A stretch of 64,000 bases of DNA from Burkholderia sp. BCC0506 (GTDB lineage: Bacteria > Pseudomonadota > Gammaproteobacteria > Burkholderiales > Burkholderiaceae). The stretch covers positions 31,806 to 95,805 of the forward strand of contig NZ_CADFEN010000017.1 in assembly GCF_902833145.1 (NCBI RefSeq), written 5' to 3'. Below, one piece after another: positions 33,571-42,456 of the stretch (within the stretch, counting starts at the first letter, position 1; the number at the start of each line of letters is the position of its first letter). The translations under genes and the position numbers were made by a program. Under the pieces are notes generated by a model. It worked only from the letters and a program-made list of their open reading frames with translations. It did not search any database and was not told the DNA's origin.

Positions 33571-33723
33571 CTTATTTTCATACACATACGAAACATCAAA
33601 AAATGATTCCAAATCCCCGTACTTGTACGATTACTTGTCCTGACGCACCATAAGCGAATCCACTCACGCGAAATATCCCACCCTCGCCCAATCAATCACC
33701 GCACCAGAAAACAAAAAAGCCGG
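33571..33723. repeat. Duplicated leader, copy 2
   Basis: Counterpart of 30871-31024, upstream of island gene A. It begins CTTATTTTCATACACATACGA and ends with the intact terminator stem of the neighbouring dehydrogenase gene. Since the terminator belongs naturally to that gene, this copy is probably the original and copy 1 the duplicate. Confidence 0.8.
33618..33629. promoter_or_regulatory. Palindrome CGTACTTGTACG, leader copy 2
   Basis: Same twelve-base sequence as at 30915-30926, about 167 bases upstream of the gene A start. Candidate operator of the island genes. Confidence 0.5.
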
Positions 33724-33740
33724 CACATGGCCGGCTTTTC
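33712..33740 (-). terminator. Rho-independent terminator of the aldehyde dehydrogenase gene
   Basis: On the minus strand GCCGGC-CATGT-GCCGGC is followed by TTTTTTG; on the plus strand the same stem is followed by TTTT, so it may work both ways. It begins about 75 bases past the dehydrogenase stop. Confidence 0.85.
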
Positions 33741-33816
33741 CGCTTGAAACGATAACAACTCGACATCAGTCGCCCGATGAAATCAGCGCAAACAACCCGC
33801 CAATCCCACCCCGACA

Positions 33817-35328
33817 TCAAACATCGAACTTCACCCCCTGCGCCAGCGGCAGTTGCCGGCTGTAGTTGATCGTATTCGTCGCACGGCGCATATACGCCTT
33901 CCACGCATCCGAACCCGACTCGCGCCCGCCGCCCGTTTCCTTCTCGCCGCCGAACGCGCCGCCGATTTCCGCGCCGCTCGTGCCGATGTTCACGTTGACG
34001 ATCCCGCAATCGCTGCCGGCCGCCGACATGAACTGCTCGGCCTCGCGCATGTCGTTCGTGAAGATCGCCGACGACAGGCCTTGCGGCACCGCGTTGTGCA
34101 CCTCGATCGCATCGTCGAAGTTGTCGTAGACCATCACGTACAGGATCGGCGCGAACGTCTCGCGCTCGACCACCGCCGATTGCTTGGGCATCCGCACGAT
34201 GGCCGGACGCACGTAGTACGCATCCGGGTGACCGACATCGACGCGCTCGCCGCCCTTCACTTCGCCGCCCTGCTCGCGCGCATCGGCCAGCGCCTTCTGC
34301 ATCGCGTCGAACGACGCACGATCGACCAGCGGGCCGACCAGCGTGCCTTCTTCGAGCGGGTTGCCGACCTTCACCGACGCGTAGGCCTTCTCGATGCGCG
34401 GCAGCAGTTGCTCGACGAGGCTGCGATGCACGATCAGGCGGCGCAGCGTCGTGCAGCGCTGGCCGGCCGTGCCGACCGCCGCGAACGTGACCGCGCGCAC
34501 GACGAGGTCGAGATCCGCGCTCGGCGCGACGATCATCCCGTTGTTGCCGCCGAGTTCGAGGATGCCGCGTGCCAAGCGCTGGCTCAGCACCTTCGCGACT
34601 TCCTGGCCCATCCGCACGCTGCCCGTCGCGCTGACGACCGGCACCTTCTTCGACGCCGTCAGCACCTCGCCGACATCGCGCATGCCGAGCACCAGCTGGC
34701 TCAGCTCCGCCGGCGCGACGCCCGGATGCGTCTTGTCGAACTCGCGCAGCGCCTTCTGGAGCAGCACGTGGCACGCGATCGCGGTGAGCGGCGTCTTCTC
34801 GGACGGCTTCCACACGACCGAATCGCCGCACACGAACGCGAGCGCCGCATTCCACGCCCACACCGCGACCGGGAAGTTGAACGCCGAAATCACGCCGCAC
34901 ACGCCGATCGGGTGCCACGTTTCCATCATCCGGTGGCCCGGGCGCTCGGACGCGATCGTGAGGCCGTAAAGCTGGCGCGACAGACCGACCGCGAAATCGC
35001 AGATGTCGATCATTTCCTGCACTTCACCGAGGCCTTCCGACGTGATCTTGCCGGCTTCGAGCGTGACGAGGCGGCCGAGCTCGGCCTTGTGCTCGCGCAG
35101 CACGTTGCCGAACACGCGCACGAGTTCGCCGCGCACCGGCGCCGGCACCGTGCGCCACTTGAGGAATGCGTCGTGCGCGGCGTCGATCTTGCGCTCGGCG
35201 TCGGCGGGCGTGTCGACGGCCAGCGTCGCGAGCGTCGCGCCGTCGAGCGGCGAACGCGCGGTCAGCGCGTTGCCTTTCCACTGGGCGAGATCGATGTCGA
35301 GCGCGGCAAGAATGTCGTTGAATTGCAT
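33817..35328 (-). CDS. amaB: L-piperidine-6-carboxylate dehydrogenase-like aldehyde dehydrogenase (AmaB, ALDH7)
   Basis: A 503-residue NAD(P)+-dependent aldehyde dehydrogenase of the ALDH7 (antiquitin) group. The Rossmann part has FNFPVAVWAWN and WKPSEKTPLTA, the active-site base is in LELGGNNGMIV, and the catalytic Cys in GTAGQRCTTLRRL, which is the exact ALDH7 form. It oxidises piperideine-6-carboxylate (2-aminoadipate semialdehyde) to 2-aminoadipate in lysine degradation. The start at 35328 has a strong Shine-Dalgarno (AGAGGAAG). The divergent neighbours are a lysine-type permease and an AmaA-like oxidase, which together fit pipecolate/lysine catabolism. Confidence 0.9.
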   Translation of the reverse strand: MQFNDILAALDIDLAQWKGNALTARSPLDGATLATLAVDTPADAERKIDAAHDAFLKWRTVPAPVRGELVRVFGNVLREHKAELGRLVTLEAGKITSEGLGEVQEMIDICDFAVGLSRQLYGLTIASERPGHRMMETWHPIGVCGVISAFNFPVAVWAWNAALAFVCGDSVVWKPSEKTPLTAIACHVLLQKALREFDKTHPGVAPAELSQLVLGMRDVGEVLTASKKVPVVSATGSVRMGQEVAKVLSQRLARGILELGGNNGMIVAPSADLDLVVRAVTFAAVGTAGQRCTTLRRLIVHRSLVEQLLPRIEKAYASVKVGNPLEEGTLVGPLVDRASFDAMQKALADAREQGGEVKGGERVDVGHPDAYYVRPAIVRMPKQSAVVERETFAPILYVMVYDNFDDAIEVHNAVPQGLSSAIFTNDMREAEQFMSAAGSDCGIVNVNIGTSGAEIGGAFGGEKETGGGRESGSDAWKAYMRRATNTINYSRQLPLAQGVKFDV

Positions 35329-35973
35329 CACTTCCTCTTCAGGGACAGATTGATCGGTGCGGCGGCAGCGCCGCCCGCGTGATTCGATTGGAGCGCGTTC
35401 GAGCGCCTTGTGCAAGCGGATGCGCCCCGCGGCGGGCCCCGGTGCGCCATCCGGCGCATCGCGCTGCGCCGCCGCCGGACACCCCGGCCGGACGGCGCGC
35501 CCCAGCCTCGCGAGGCACGATCCATGAAACACATTGTCGATGGCCACAAGTCGGGCCGCTATTGATATTAACTCACGACTTCATTCCCAAAACGCAACAA
35601 CTCGACAACCGGTCCGACGCGTTTTCGTGCCGATTCAGGACTTTTCCAAAGCCCGAACGCGGGTGCCCGGACGCGTCCCGGCATGACGCAAGTTGATGAC
35701 CATCCCGCATCACCCTGTTCGGAAATATCGTTTGCCGCTCGCGCACCGGGCACACACAATCGGTGCGACGTCGAGGTGCAGCGCACCCGGCGCGCCGCCG
35801 GCCGTCACTACGGCAGCCGGACGACCGACGAACGCGACACGCACCACGGCCCGGCTCAGCGGGTCCCTCAGCGAGCCCGATCGGCACCGCACCACCGCTG
35901 CCCGGCCGCGGCCGGCAACGCGTCGCGCTTCGTCACCGAAAAACAATCCCGGAGACAGCGCCCAGCACCCGCC
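35329..35973. other. Long divergent intergenic region between amaB-like and lysine permease genes
   Basis: About 645 bases holding both promoters. The part near 35565-35600 is A+T-rich (TATTGATATTAACTCACGAC) and is the most likely promoter region of the dehydrogenase gene. The permease frame stays open back to 35683 but the predicted residues are Arg/His-rich and not transporter-like. No operator was recognised with confidence. Confidence 0.45.
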
Positions 35974-37554
35974 ATGCATTCAGATGCCCGCCCCGATTCG
36001 TCCCGTCCGTCCGGCTCGCCGCCCGCGAAGCCGTCCCTCCACCGCGCGTTGCAGGCCCGCCATCTCCGGATGATCGCGATCGGCGGCTCGATCGGCACGG
36101 GCCTGTTCGTCGCGTCCGGCGCGTCGATCTCGCAGGCCGGCCCCGGCGGCGCGATGCTCGCGTACATGCTGATCGGCCTGATGGTCTATTTCCTGATGAC
36201 GAGCCTCGGCGAGATGGCCGCGTTCATGCCGGTGTCCGGCTCGTTCGCGACCTACGGCGCGAAGTTCGTCGACGAAGGCTTCGGCTTCGCGCTCGGCTGG
36301 AACTACTGGTACAGCTGGGCCGTGACGCTGGCGGTCGAACTCGTCGCCGCGCAGCTCGTGATGCACTACTGGTTCCCGCACGTGCCGGGCGTCTGGTGGA
36401 GTGCGCTGTTCCTCACCTTGATCTTCGCGCTCAACGCGCTGTCGGTGCGCGGCTTCGGCGAAGCCGAATACTGGTTCGCGCTGATCAAGGTGCTGACGGT
36501 GCTCGCCTTCGTCGGCGTCGGTCTGCTGATGATCTTCGGGATCATGCAGGGCGGCCCGAGCGCCGGCTGGGGCAACTTCACGATCGGCGACGCGCCGTTC
36601 GTCGGCGGCTGGGCAACGATGCTCGGCGTCGCGATGATCGCGGGCTTCTCGTTCCAGGGCACCGAAATGATCGGCGTCGCGGCCGGCGAATCGGAAAACC
36701 CGCGCACGACGATCCCGCGCGCGGTGAGCCAGATCTTCTGGCGCATCCTGCTGTTCTACGTGTTCGCGATCTTCGTGATCGGCGTGCTGATTCCGTACAC
36801 CGACCCGAGCCTGCTGAAGAGCGACGTGACCGATATCGGCGTGAGCCCGTTCACGCTGGTGTTCCGCCACGCGGGCCTCGCGTTCGCGGCCGGCGTGATG
36901 AATGCGGTGATCCTGACGGCCGTGCTGTCGGCCGGCAACTCGGGCATGTATGCATCGACGCGCATGCTCTACAACCTCGCGGTCGAAGGCCGCGCGCCGA
37001 AGTTGTTCGCGAAACTGTCGCCCGGCGGCGTGCCGCGCAACGCGCTGTATGCAACCACGGCCATCGGCGCGCTGTGCTTCCTCACGTCGCTGTACGGCGA
37101 CAAGACGGTCTACCTGTGGCTGCTGAACACGTCGGGCATGGCCGGCTTCATCACGTGGCTCGGCATCGCGGTCAGCCACTACCGGTTCCGCAAGGGTTTC
37201 CTGAAACAGGGCTACCGGCTCGACCAGTTGCCGTACCGGTCGAAGTGGTTCCCGTTCGGTCCGCTGTTCGCGTTCGCGCTGTGCGCGGTCGTCGCGCTCG
37301 GCCAGGACTATCAGGCGTTCCTCGCCGACAAGATCGACTGGACGAGCGTCGCCGCGACCTACATCGGCCTGCCGTTCTTCCTCGCGATCTGGCTCGGCTA
37401 CGTGCTCGTGCGCAAATGCCGCCTGGTGCGCTACGCGGACATGGAAATCGCGCCGTGGATCGAACGCAACGCGGTGCCCGACGCAACCGAACAGGCGAAC
37501 GCCGGCTATCCGGCCTACGTCGCCCGCCCGGTCAACCCGACGCCGGGCGCCTGA
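35974..37554 (+). CDS. APC-family amino acid permease (LysP-like)
   Basis: A 526-residue, 12-TM amino acid permease of the AAT branch of the APC superfamily. The first helix has the family signature HLRMIAIGGSIGTGLFVASG, the amino-acid binding GSIGTG loop, followed by GEMAAFMPVSGSFATYGAKF and GFSFQGTEMIGVAAGESENP (helix 6 region), all characteristic of LysP, GabP and AroP. Its place between an AmaB-like dehydrogenase and an AmaA-like oxidase makes lysine (or pipecolate) the probable substrate. ATG 35974 gives the standard N-terminus; GGAGA lies about 20 bases upstream, which is far, so the start is a homology choice. Confidence 0.88.
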   Translation: MHSDARPDSSRPSGSPPAKPSLHRALQARHLRMIAIGGSIGTGLFVASGASISQAGPGGAMLAYMLIGLMVYFLMTSLGEMAAFMPVSGSFATYGAKFVDEGFGFALGWNYWYSWAVTLAVELVAAQLVMHYWFPHVPGVWWSALFLTLIFALNALSVRGFGEAEYWFALIKVLTVLAFVGVGLLMIFGIMQGGPSAGWGNFTIGDAPFVGGWATMLGVAMIAGFSFQGTEMIGVAAGESENPRTTIPRAVSQIFWRILLFYVFAIFVIGVLIPYTDPSLLKSDVTDIGVSPFTLVFRHAGLAFAAGVMNAVILTAVLSAGNSGMYASTRMLYNLAVEGRAPKLFAKLSPGGVPRNALYATTAIGALCFLTSLYGDKTVYLWLLNTSGMAGFITWLGIAVSHYRFRKGFLKQGYRLDQLPYRSKWFPFGPLFAFALCAVVALGQDYQAFLADKIDWTSVAATYIGLPFFLAIWLGYVLVRKCRLVRYADMEIAPWIERNAVPDATEQANAGYPAYVARPVNPTPGA

Positions 37555-37686
37555 CGCCCGGCCACGCGCCGGCCGCCGCCCCTGCGCGGCGATCACCGCG
37601 CTGAAAACCCCATTCGACGCGGCGCGCGCGTTCAGGCAAGATCGACGCGCCGTTCCGTTTTTCGCCGTCACGAATCACCGAAAAGC

Positions 37687-38955
37687 ATGCAGAACTTCTA
37701 CGAAGCCACCGTTACCCGCCAGCCCTACCCGCAACTGACCGGCACGATCGATACGCAGGTCTGCATCGTCGGCGGCGGCCTCGCCGGCCTGTGCACGGCA
37801 CTCGGCCTCGTCGAGCGCGGCGTGAGCGACGTCGTCGTGCTCGACAGCGAACGGGTCGGCTTCGGCGCGTCGGGCCGCAACGGCGGCTTCGTGTTCGGCG
37901 GCTACAGCCTCGACAACGCCGACCTGCTGCGCACGCTCGGGCGCGACGAAGGGCGCCGGCTGTACCGGCTCACCGTCGACGCGGTCGACCTGATCCGCGC
38001 GCGCATCGCCCGCTACGGGATCGACTGCGACATCGTCGACCAGGGCGTGATGCTCGCGAACTGGTTCGACGATCCGTCGCGGCTCGACAGCGTGCGCACG
38101 CTGATGAAAAACGAGCTCGGCGTCGATTGGGCGCCCGTGCCGACCGGCGCGCTGCGCGAGCGGCTGAAGACGCGGCGCTATCACGGCGGCCTGTTCGAGC
38201 CGAACGCATTCCATTTCCATCCGCTCAAGTACGTGCTGGGTGTCGCGGCGGCGGCCTCGCGCGGCGGTGCGCGCGTGTACGAGCGCTCGGCCGCGCTGGG
38301 CATCGCGCGCGACGGTGCCGGATACGTCGTGCGCACGGCGCAGGGCGCGGTGCGCGCGAAGGACGTCGTGTTCGCCGGCGGCGGCTATGCGCGCGGCGTG
38401 TCGCCGCGCATCGAGCGCGCGGTGCTGCCGATCGCGACCTACGTGATCGCGACCGAGCCGCTCGGCACGCGCCTGCCCGATGCGATCGACGCGCCGTACG
38501 CGATCTACGACACGCGCTTCGCGTTCGACTACTACCGTCCGCTAAAGGACACGCGGATCCTGTGGGGCGGCCGGATCTCCGTGCTCGACCGCGGCCCGGA
38601 CGCGATCGCACGCCTGCTGCGGCGCGACCTGCTGCGCGTGTATCCGCAACTGGAAGGCGTGAAGGTCGAGTACGCGTGGGGCGGGCTGATGAGCTACGCG
38701 CGGCACAAGATGCCGCAGATCGGCCGCGACGCGGACGGCGTATGGCACGCGATCGCGTTCGGCGGCCACGGGATGGCGCCGACCACGGTGGCCGGCGAGA
38801 CGCTCGCCGCCGCGCTGGCCGAAGGACGGCCGGTGCCGGACGGCTTCGCCGCGTTCGGGCTCACGCGCACGTTCGGGCTGGCCGGCCTCGCCGCCGCGCA
38901 GCTCACGTATACGGCGTACCAGGCCCGCGATGCGCTCGCCGCCTGCCGCCGCTGA
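37687..38955 (+). CDS. amaA: FAD-dependent oxidase, L-pipecolate oxidase-like (AmaA)
   Basis: A 422-residue DAO-family flavoprotein. The N-terminal dinucleotide fold is VCIVGGGLAGLCTALGLVERG with an Asp/Asp-Ser at the end of strand 2, followed by the family block GFGASGRNGGFVFGGYS, and the C-terminal FAD block AFGGHGMAPTTVAGETLA. In Pseudomonas AmaA oxidises L-pipecolate to piperideine-6-carboxylate, which AmaB then oxidises; both gene types and a lysine-type permease are adjacent here, which is my reason for the name. Glycine- or putrescine-oxidase-like activity cannot be excluded on sequence alone. It follows the permease by about 130 bases. Confidence 0.82.
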   Translation: MQNFYEATVTRQPYPQLTGTIDTQVCIVGGGLAGLCTALGLVERGVSDVVVLDSERVGFGASGRNGGFVFGGYSLDNADLLRTLGRDEGRRLYRLTVDAVDLIRARIARYGIDCDIVDQGVMLANWFDDPSRLDSVRTLMKNELGVDWAPVPTGALRERLKTRRYHGGLFEPNAFHFHPLKYVLGVAAAASRGGARVYERSAALGIARDGAGYVVRTAQGAVRAKDVVFAGGGYARGVSPRIERAVLPIATYVIATEPLGTRLPDAIDAPYAIYDTRFAFDYYRPLKDTRILWGGRISVLDRGPDAIARLLRRDLLRVYPQLEGVKVEYAWGGLMSYARHKMPQIGRDADGVWHAIAFGGHGMAPTTVAGETLAAALAEGRPVPDGFAAFGLTRTFGLAGLAAAQLTYTAYQARDALAACRR

Positions 38956-39060
38956 GCGCCCGCGACGGCCTTGCCGATTAGAGCGGAAGGTCGGCCGGGC
39001 GGCCATTTCCCACATGCTAGAATGCCTTCTCCAAGCCGCCGCGAACCACAACAAAGTCAC

Positions 39061-39735
39061 ATGAAAGCAGGAAGCAAGGCCGCCACGTCCGACCCCCGCG
39101 CGCTTGCGTCCGATGCGCGGCGTAAATACGATCCCGAGCAAACCAAGCGCAACATCCTCGACGTCGCCACGCAGGAATTCTCCGCGATGGGCCTCGCCGG
39201 CGCGCGCGTCGACGCGATCGCCGAGCGCACGAACACGACGAAGCGCATGCTCTATTACTACTTCGAAAGCAAGGAAGGCCTGTACGAGGCCGTGCTGGAG
39301 AAGGTGTACGGCGACATCCGCGCGCTCGAGCAGGAACTGCACGTCGGCGACATGGAGCCGCGCGAAGGCATGCGCCGTCTCGTCGAGTTCACGTTCGACT
39401 ATCACGACAAGCATCGCGACTTCGTCCGCCTCGTGTCGATCGAGAACATCCACGGCGCGAAGTATCTCGAACAGCTGAAGTCGTTCAAGAACCGCAACGT
39501 CAGCATCATCAAGACGCTCGAGGAACTGCTCGAGCGCGGCGCGGCCAGCGGCGCGTTCCGCAAGGACATCGACGCGTTCGACCTGCACCTGCTGATCAGC
39601 TCGTTCTGCTTCCATCGCGTGTCGAACCGCTACACGTTCGGCGCCGCGTTCGGCCGCGATCCGTCGGCGCCGCGCCTGCGCGCGCGGCATCGCGACACGA
39701 TCGCCGACGCGGTGCTCCGCTACGTGGCGGCGTAA
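39061..39735 (+). CDS. TetR-family regulator of the pipecolate cluster
   Basis: A 224-residue TetR-type regulator. The HTH is KRNILDVATQEFSAMGLAGARVDAIAERTNTTKRMLYYYFESKEGLYEAVL, shown here by its parts ARVDAIAERTNTTKRMLYYY and FESKEGLYEAVL, near residues 24-74. The C-terminal domain resembles the group with a TetR_C_33/CerR-like ligand pocket. It follows the AmaA-like gene by about 105 bases in the same direction and probably controls the whole divergent cluster. ATG 39061 is preferred; an in-frame extension to 38971 is possible. The ligand is unknown. It converges with the phospholipase D-like gene. Confidence 0.87.
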   Translation: MKAGSKAATSDPRALASDARRKYDPEQTKRNILDVATQEFSAMGLAGARVDAIAERTNTTKRMLYYYFESKEGLYEAVLEKVYGDIRALEQELHVGDMEPREGMRRLVEFTFDYHDKHRDFVRLVSIENIHGAKYLEQLKSFKNRNVSIIKTLEELLERGAASGAFRKDIDAFDLHLLISSFCFHRVSNRYTFGAAFGRDPSAPRLRARHRDTIADAVLRYVAA

Positions 39736-39810
39736 GCGGCGCAAGCCGCGCCAGCAGCCGGCCGGGGCGCCGAGCGTCCACGCCCCTTTGCACCGCGGCA
39801 CCCCGGCGCA

Positions 39811-41592
39811 TCAGTCCGTCGGCGCGGTCGACGCCAGCGCGATCCGCGCCTTCTCTTCGGGGCTGCCCGCCACGTAATACTTCTTCGCCCAGCTCGAATC
39901 GGGCGCGAGCGCGAGCCGCGCATGCGCGCCCGTGCCGCGCCGCTTCGCGTCGATCGCCAGCGCGCGGGCGCGATAGTGCTCGTAAAGCCGCAGGAATTCC
40001 GCGAGATAGATCGCCGCGATCCGCTTGTCGCGGATCTCGAGCAGGTTCTCGTCGTTGTACTGTTCGGAATTGCGGCTCATGTTCGCCGAGCCCGTATAGA
40101 CGACCGGATTCGCGCCTTCCGCATCGATCACGATGAACTTGTGATGGATCACCACGGGCGGAAACGCCGGCGCCGGTTCGCCCGGAAAGAGCCGCAGCTC
40201 CGGCTCGAAGCCTTGCGGCACCGTGGCCGGCGAGAAATACGACGCGTCGATCACGTCGTGGTTGTCGCGGCTGCGGTGGTACAGCTCGAGGTTCGCGAGC
40301 GTCGCCGCATCGAGCGTCTGCCCGGCCTGCCGCGCGGCATCGGCCTTCGTTGCACTGCCGACGTTGATCCGGTTCACGAGGCCGAACATCATCAGCCCGC
40401 GGTCGCCGGCCGCGAAACACGCATCGCGCAGCGCCGCGTCGGTCGGCATGAACAGGCAGAACGATACCGAATGCTTCGCGGCCGCGATCGCGGCGACGAT
40501 CGTATCGATCTCGGTACGCCGCCCCGCCGGCTCCGGCGAGTACGCGACGCGCACCTGCGCGCTGCCGATCGTCATCGGCGCCGACCAGCCCGGCGACAGC
40601 CGGGCGGTCTCCGCAATCGACGGATTCCCGGCCAGCGCACGGGCGCGATCGTTGTACAGCGCGGCGAGCGCGGGCGAATCGAACGCATGCAGCACGTTGG
40701 CCTGCTCGGTCAGCCCCTCGGTCGTGAAGTTCGCGGAACCGGTCAGCACGCGCGCGGGCGCCGGGCTCGACGGCGCATCGGTCACGATGAACTTGTCGTG
40801 CATGATGTGCGTCTTGTCGCGCGGCGCGAGCGTCGCGAGGCCTTGCAGCGCATCGACGGCCGGCTGGTTCGGCGACGGCAGCGGCGGCTTGCCCTTGCGC
40901 GCCGTCGCGTGCGCGTCGTAGACGATCGCGAGCGACGCCTCGCCGTGCCGGCGGCCGAACGCCTCGAACGCGGGCAGCGCCCACAGCGTGTCGGTCAGGT
41001 GATAGACGGCCGACACCGCGCGCGACGCCGGATCGAGCATCTGCGCGAACACCTGCTCCATGTCGTTCGCGAGCCACGTGCGCAGTTTCAGCGCCTGTGC
41101 GGCGCTCGGTGCCTCGTTCGGGGCGAGGCCGAGCGCAGCCACCTGCTTCGCGAACGCCTGCGAGCTGACCACCGCGCGGTTGAACCACGTGCCGATGCCG
41201 TCCTCGATGTGCGCGGGCAGCACGACGTCGCACACGCCGGCTTGCGCGTCGAGCACCTGCAGGTTCGCCGGCGTGCCGACGACCGGATAGACGTCGTAGC
41301 GGAACGACGCACCGCGATCCTGCGGATCGATGCGCGCATCCCACCACATGAATTTCTGGATCGGCGCCTGGTCGGTCGGCGCATCGCCCTGCGTGTCGGC
41401 GGCCGGGCCGTCGAACGTCAGGCGGTTGGGCAGCCAGCTGTCCGGCGCACGCGTCTTGCCGTCCGCCGACCAGAAGCCCGGCGTGCGCCGGATCGCGAAG
41501 CCGAGGAAATCGGCCCGCGACGCCGCATCGGGCCAGTCGAAAGCCAGCAGGACGAGGGTGGGGGAAAGATAGCTGCGCACGCTGACGGTCAT
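39811..41592 (-). CDS. Phospholipase D-superfamily protein with two HKD motifs
   Basis: A 593-residue protein. Two PLD half-motifs are visible: HDKFIVTDAP...GSANFT (about residues 265-295) and HHKFIVIDAEG...YTGSANMS (about 480-505), the usual pair forming one active site that makes a phosphohistidine intermediate. Each has the H-x-K-x4-D core. There is no signal peptide, so the protein is cytoplasmic or exported by a special system. The N-terminal 200 residues do not resemble anything I know. Family members cleave phospholipids or nucleic acids. A good ribosome binding site (GGGAGC) precedes ATG 41592. No VgrG, PAAR or immunity-like gene is adjacent. Confidence 0.85.
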   Translation of the reverse strand: MTVSVRSYLSPTLVLLAFDWPDAASRADFLGFAIRRTPGFWSADGKTRAPDSWLPNRLTFDGPAADTQGDAPTDQAPIQKFMWWDARIDPQDRGASFRYDVYPVVGTPANLQVLDAQAGVCDVVLPAHIEDGIGTWFNRAVVSSQAFAKQVAALGLAPNEAPSAAQALKLRTWLANDMEQVFAQMLDPASRAVSAVYHLTDTLWALPAFEAFGRRHGEASLAIVYDAHATARKGKPPLPSPNQPAVDALQGLATLAPRDKTHIMHDKFIVTDAPSSPAPARVLTGSANFTTEGLTEQANVLHAFDSPALAALYNDRARALAGNPSIAETARLSPGWSAPMTIGSAQVRVAYSPEPAGRRTEIDTIVAAIAAAKHSVSFCLFMPTDAALRDACFAAGDRGLMMFGLVNRINVGSATKADAARQAGQTLDAATLANLELYHRSRDNHDVIDASYFSPATVPQGFEPELRLFPGEPAPAFPPVVIHHKFIVIDAEGANPVVYTGSANMSRNSEQYNDENLLEIRDKRIAAIYLAEFLRLYEHYRARALAIDAKRRGTGAHARLALAPDSSWAKKYYVAGSPEEKARIALASTAPTD

Positions 41593-41697
41593 TCGTTGCT
41601 CCCTGGCCTCGCGGCCGTTCGAGGTGAATGGGTCAGTCTTGACGACGGTTCTTCCCGTGCGATGACCGTTCGATGAACCTTGTATGTCGGCCGCGCG

Positions 41698-42456
41698 TCA
41701 GTCGCACACGAGCAGCTCGATTCCGCGCGCGGTCAGCGCGCGGCGCAGGGCCTTGTCGGGTGCGCGCTCGGTCACGAGGTAGCGGGCGGCGGCCGTTCCG
41801 TTGATCCGCACCGGCGTCACGCGGCCGAATTTCGAATGGTCGGCGACGATGATCGCGGTGCCCGCCGCCGCGATCATCCGGCTACGCACTTCGGCCGCGA
41901 GCCGCGAGTAGTCGGTGCATTCGCCGTCGGGCGTGATGCCGCCGGCGCCGATGAACGCGAAATCGACGTGGTATTGCGCGAGCTGATGGATCGTGTCGAG
42001 CCCGAAGGTGGCGTCCTCGTCGTCGGACAGCTCGCCGCCGAGCAGCGTCACGCGGTTGCCGTTACGCCGCGCGAGCACGAACGCGGTACGCCAGTCGTTC
42101 GTGTAGATCGACAGCCGGTGCCGGTCGGCGAGCGCGAGCGCGACCGCATGCGGCGTGCTGCCCGAATCGATCAGCACCGATGCATCGTCGGGCACGAATT
42201 CGGCCGCGCGCCGCCCGATCGTGCGCTTCGCGTCGGCGTTCGCGGCTTCGCGCTCGGACAGGCTCGGCTCGCGGCGATCGGCGGCCAGCGCGCCGCCGTG
42301 CGTCATCACGAGCAGGCCGCGCGCGGCCAGCGCGTTCAGGTCGCGCCGCACGGTTTCGCGCGACACGTCGAGCGAACGCACGAGTTCCGCGACCGACAGC
42401 GCGCCCGACCGTCCGAGCTCCGACAGGATGTATTGATGACGTTGTTCCGCCAGCAT
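41698..42456 (-). CDS. DeoR-family transcriptional regulator
   Basis: A 252-residue DeoR-type repressor. The N-terminal winged helix is typical: MLAEQRHQYILSELGRSG, LSVAELVRSLDVSRETVRRDL, GLLVMTHGGAL. The C-terminal sugar-phosphate binding domain has the family blocks VLIDSGSTPHAVA, TNDW, LLGGELSDDEDATFG and IIVADHSKFGR. Such regulators normally control sugar use genes through phosphorylated intermediates; none is adjacent here, so its targets may lie elsewhere. The start at 42456 matches the family N-terminus; the frame is open to 42498. Confidence 0.88.
   Translation of the reverse strand: MLAEQRHQYILSELGRSGALSVAELVRSLDVSRETVRRDLNALAARGLLVMTHGGALAADRREPSLSEREAANADAKRTIGRRAAEFVPDDASVLIDSGSTPHAVALALADRHRLSIYTNDWRTAFVLARRNGNRVTLLGGELSDDEDATFGLDTIHQLAQYHVDFAFIGAGGITPDGECTDYSRLAAEVRSRMIAAAGTAIIVADHSKFGRVTPVRINGTAAARYLVTERAPDKALRRALTARGIELLVCD

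Larger units (their letters stand above)
33452..33816. other. Intergenic region between island and aldehyde dehydrogenase gene
   Basis: About 365 bases. It holds the leader of gene A, leader copy 2 (33571-33723) and the terminator at 33712-33740 that belongs to the aldehyde dehydrogenase transcript. I see no gene in it. The G+C content drops sharply at about 33740, which marks the right edge of the island. Confidence 0.6.

Noticed and set aside
33501-33695. A 64-codon frame in leader copy 2.
   Set aside because: Not conserved in leader copy 1, where the same frame stops after three codons.
35683-35973. N-terminal extension of the LysP-like permease.
   Set aside because: The added residues are Arg/His-rich, not membrane-like, and precede the standard permease start.
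39736-39749. GCGGC-GCAA-GCCGC hairpin just after the TetR gene.
   Set aside because: Only five base pairs and no T run; not listed as a terminator.
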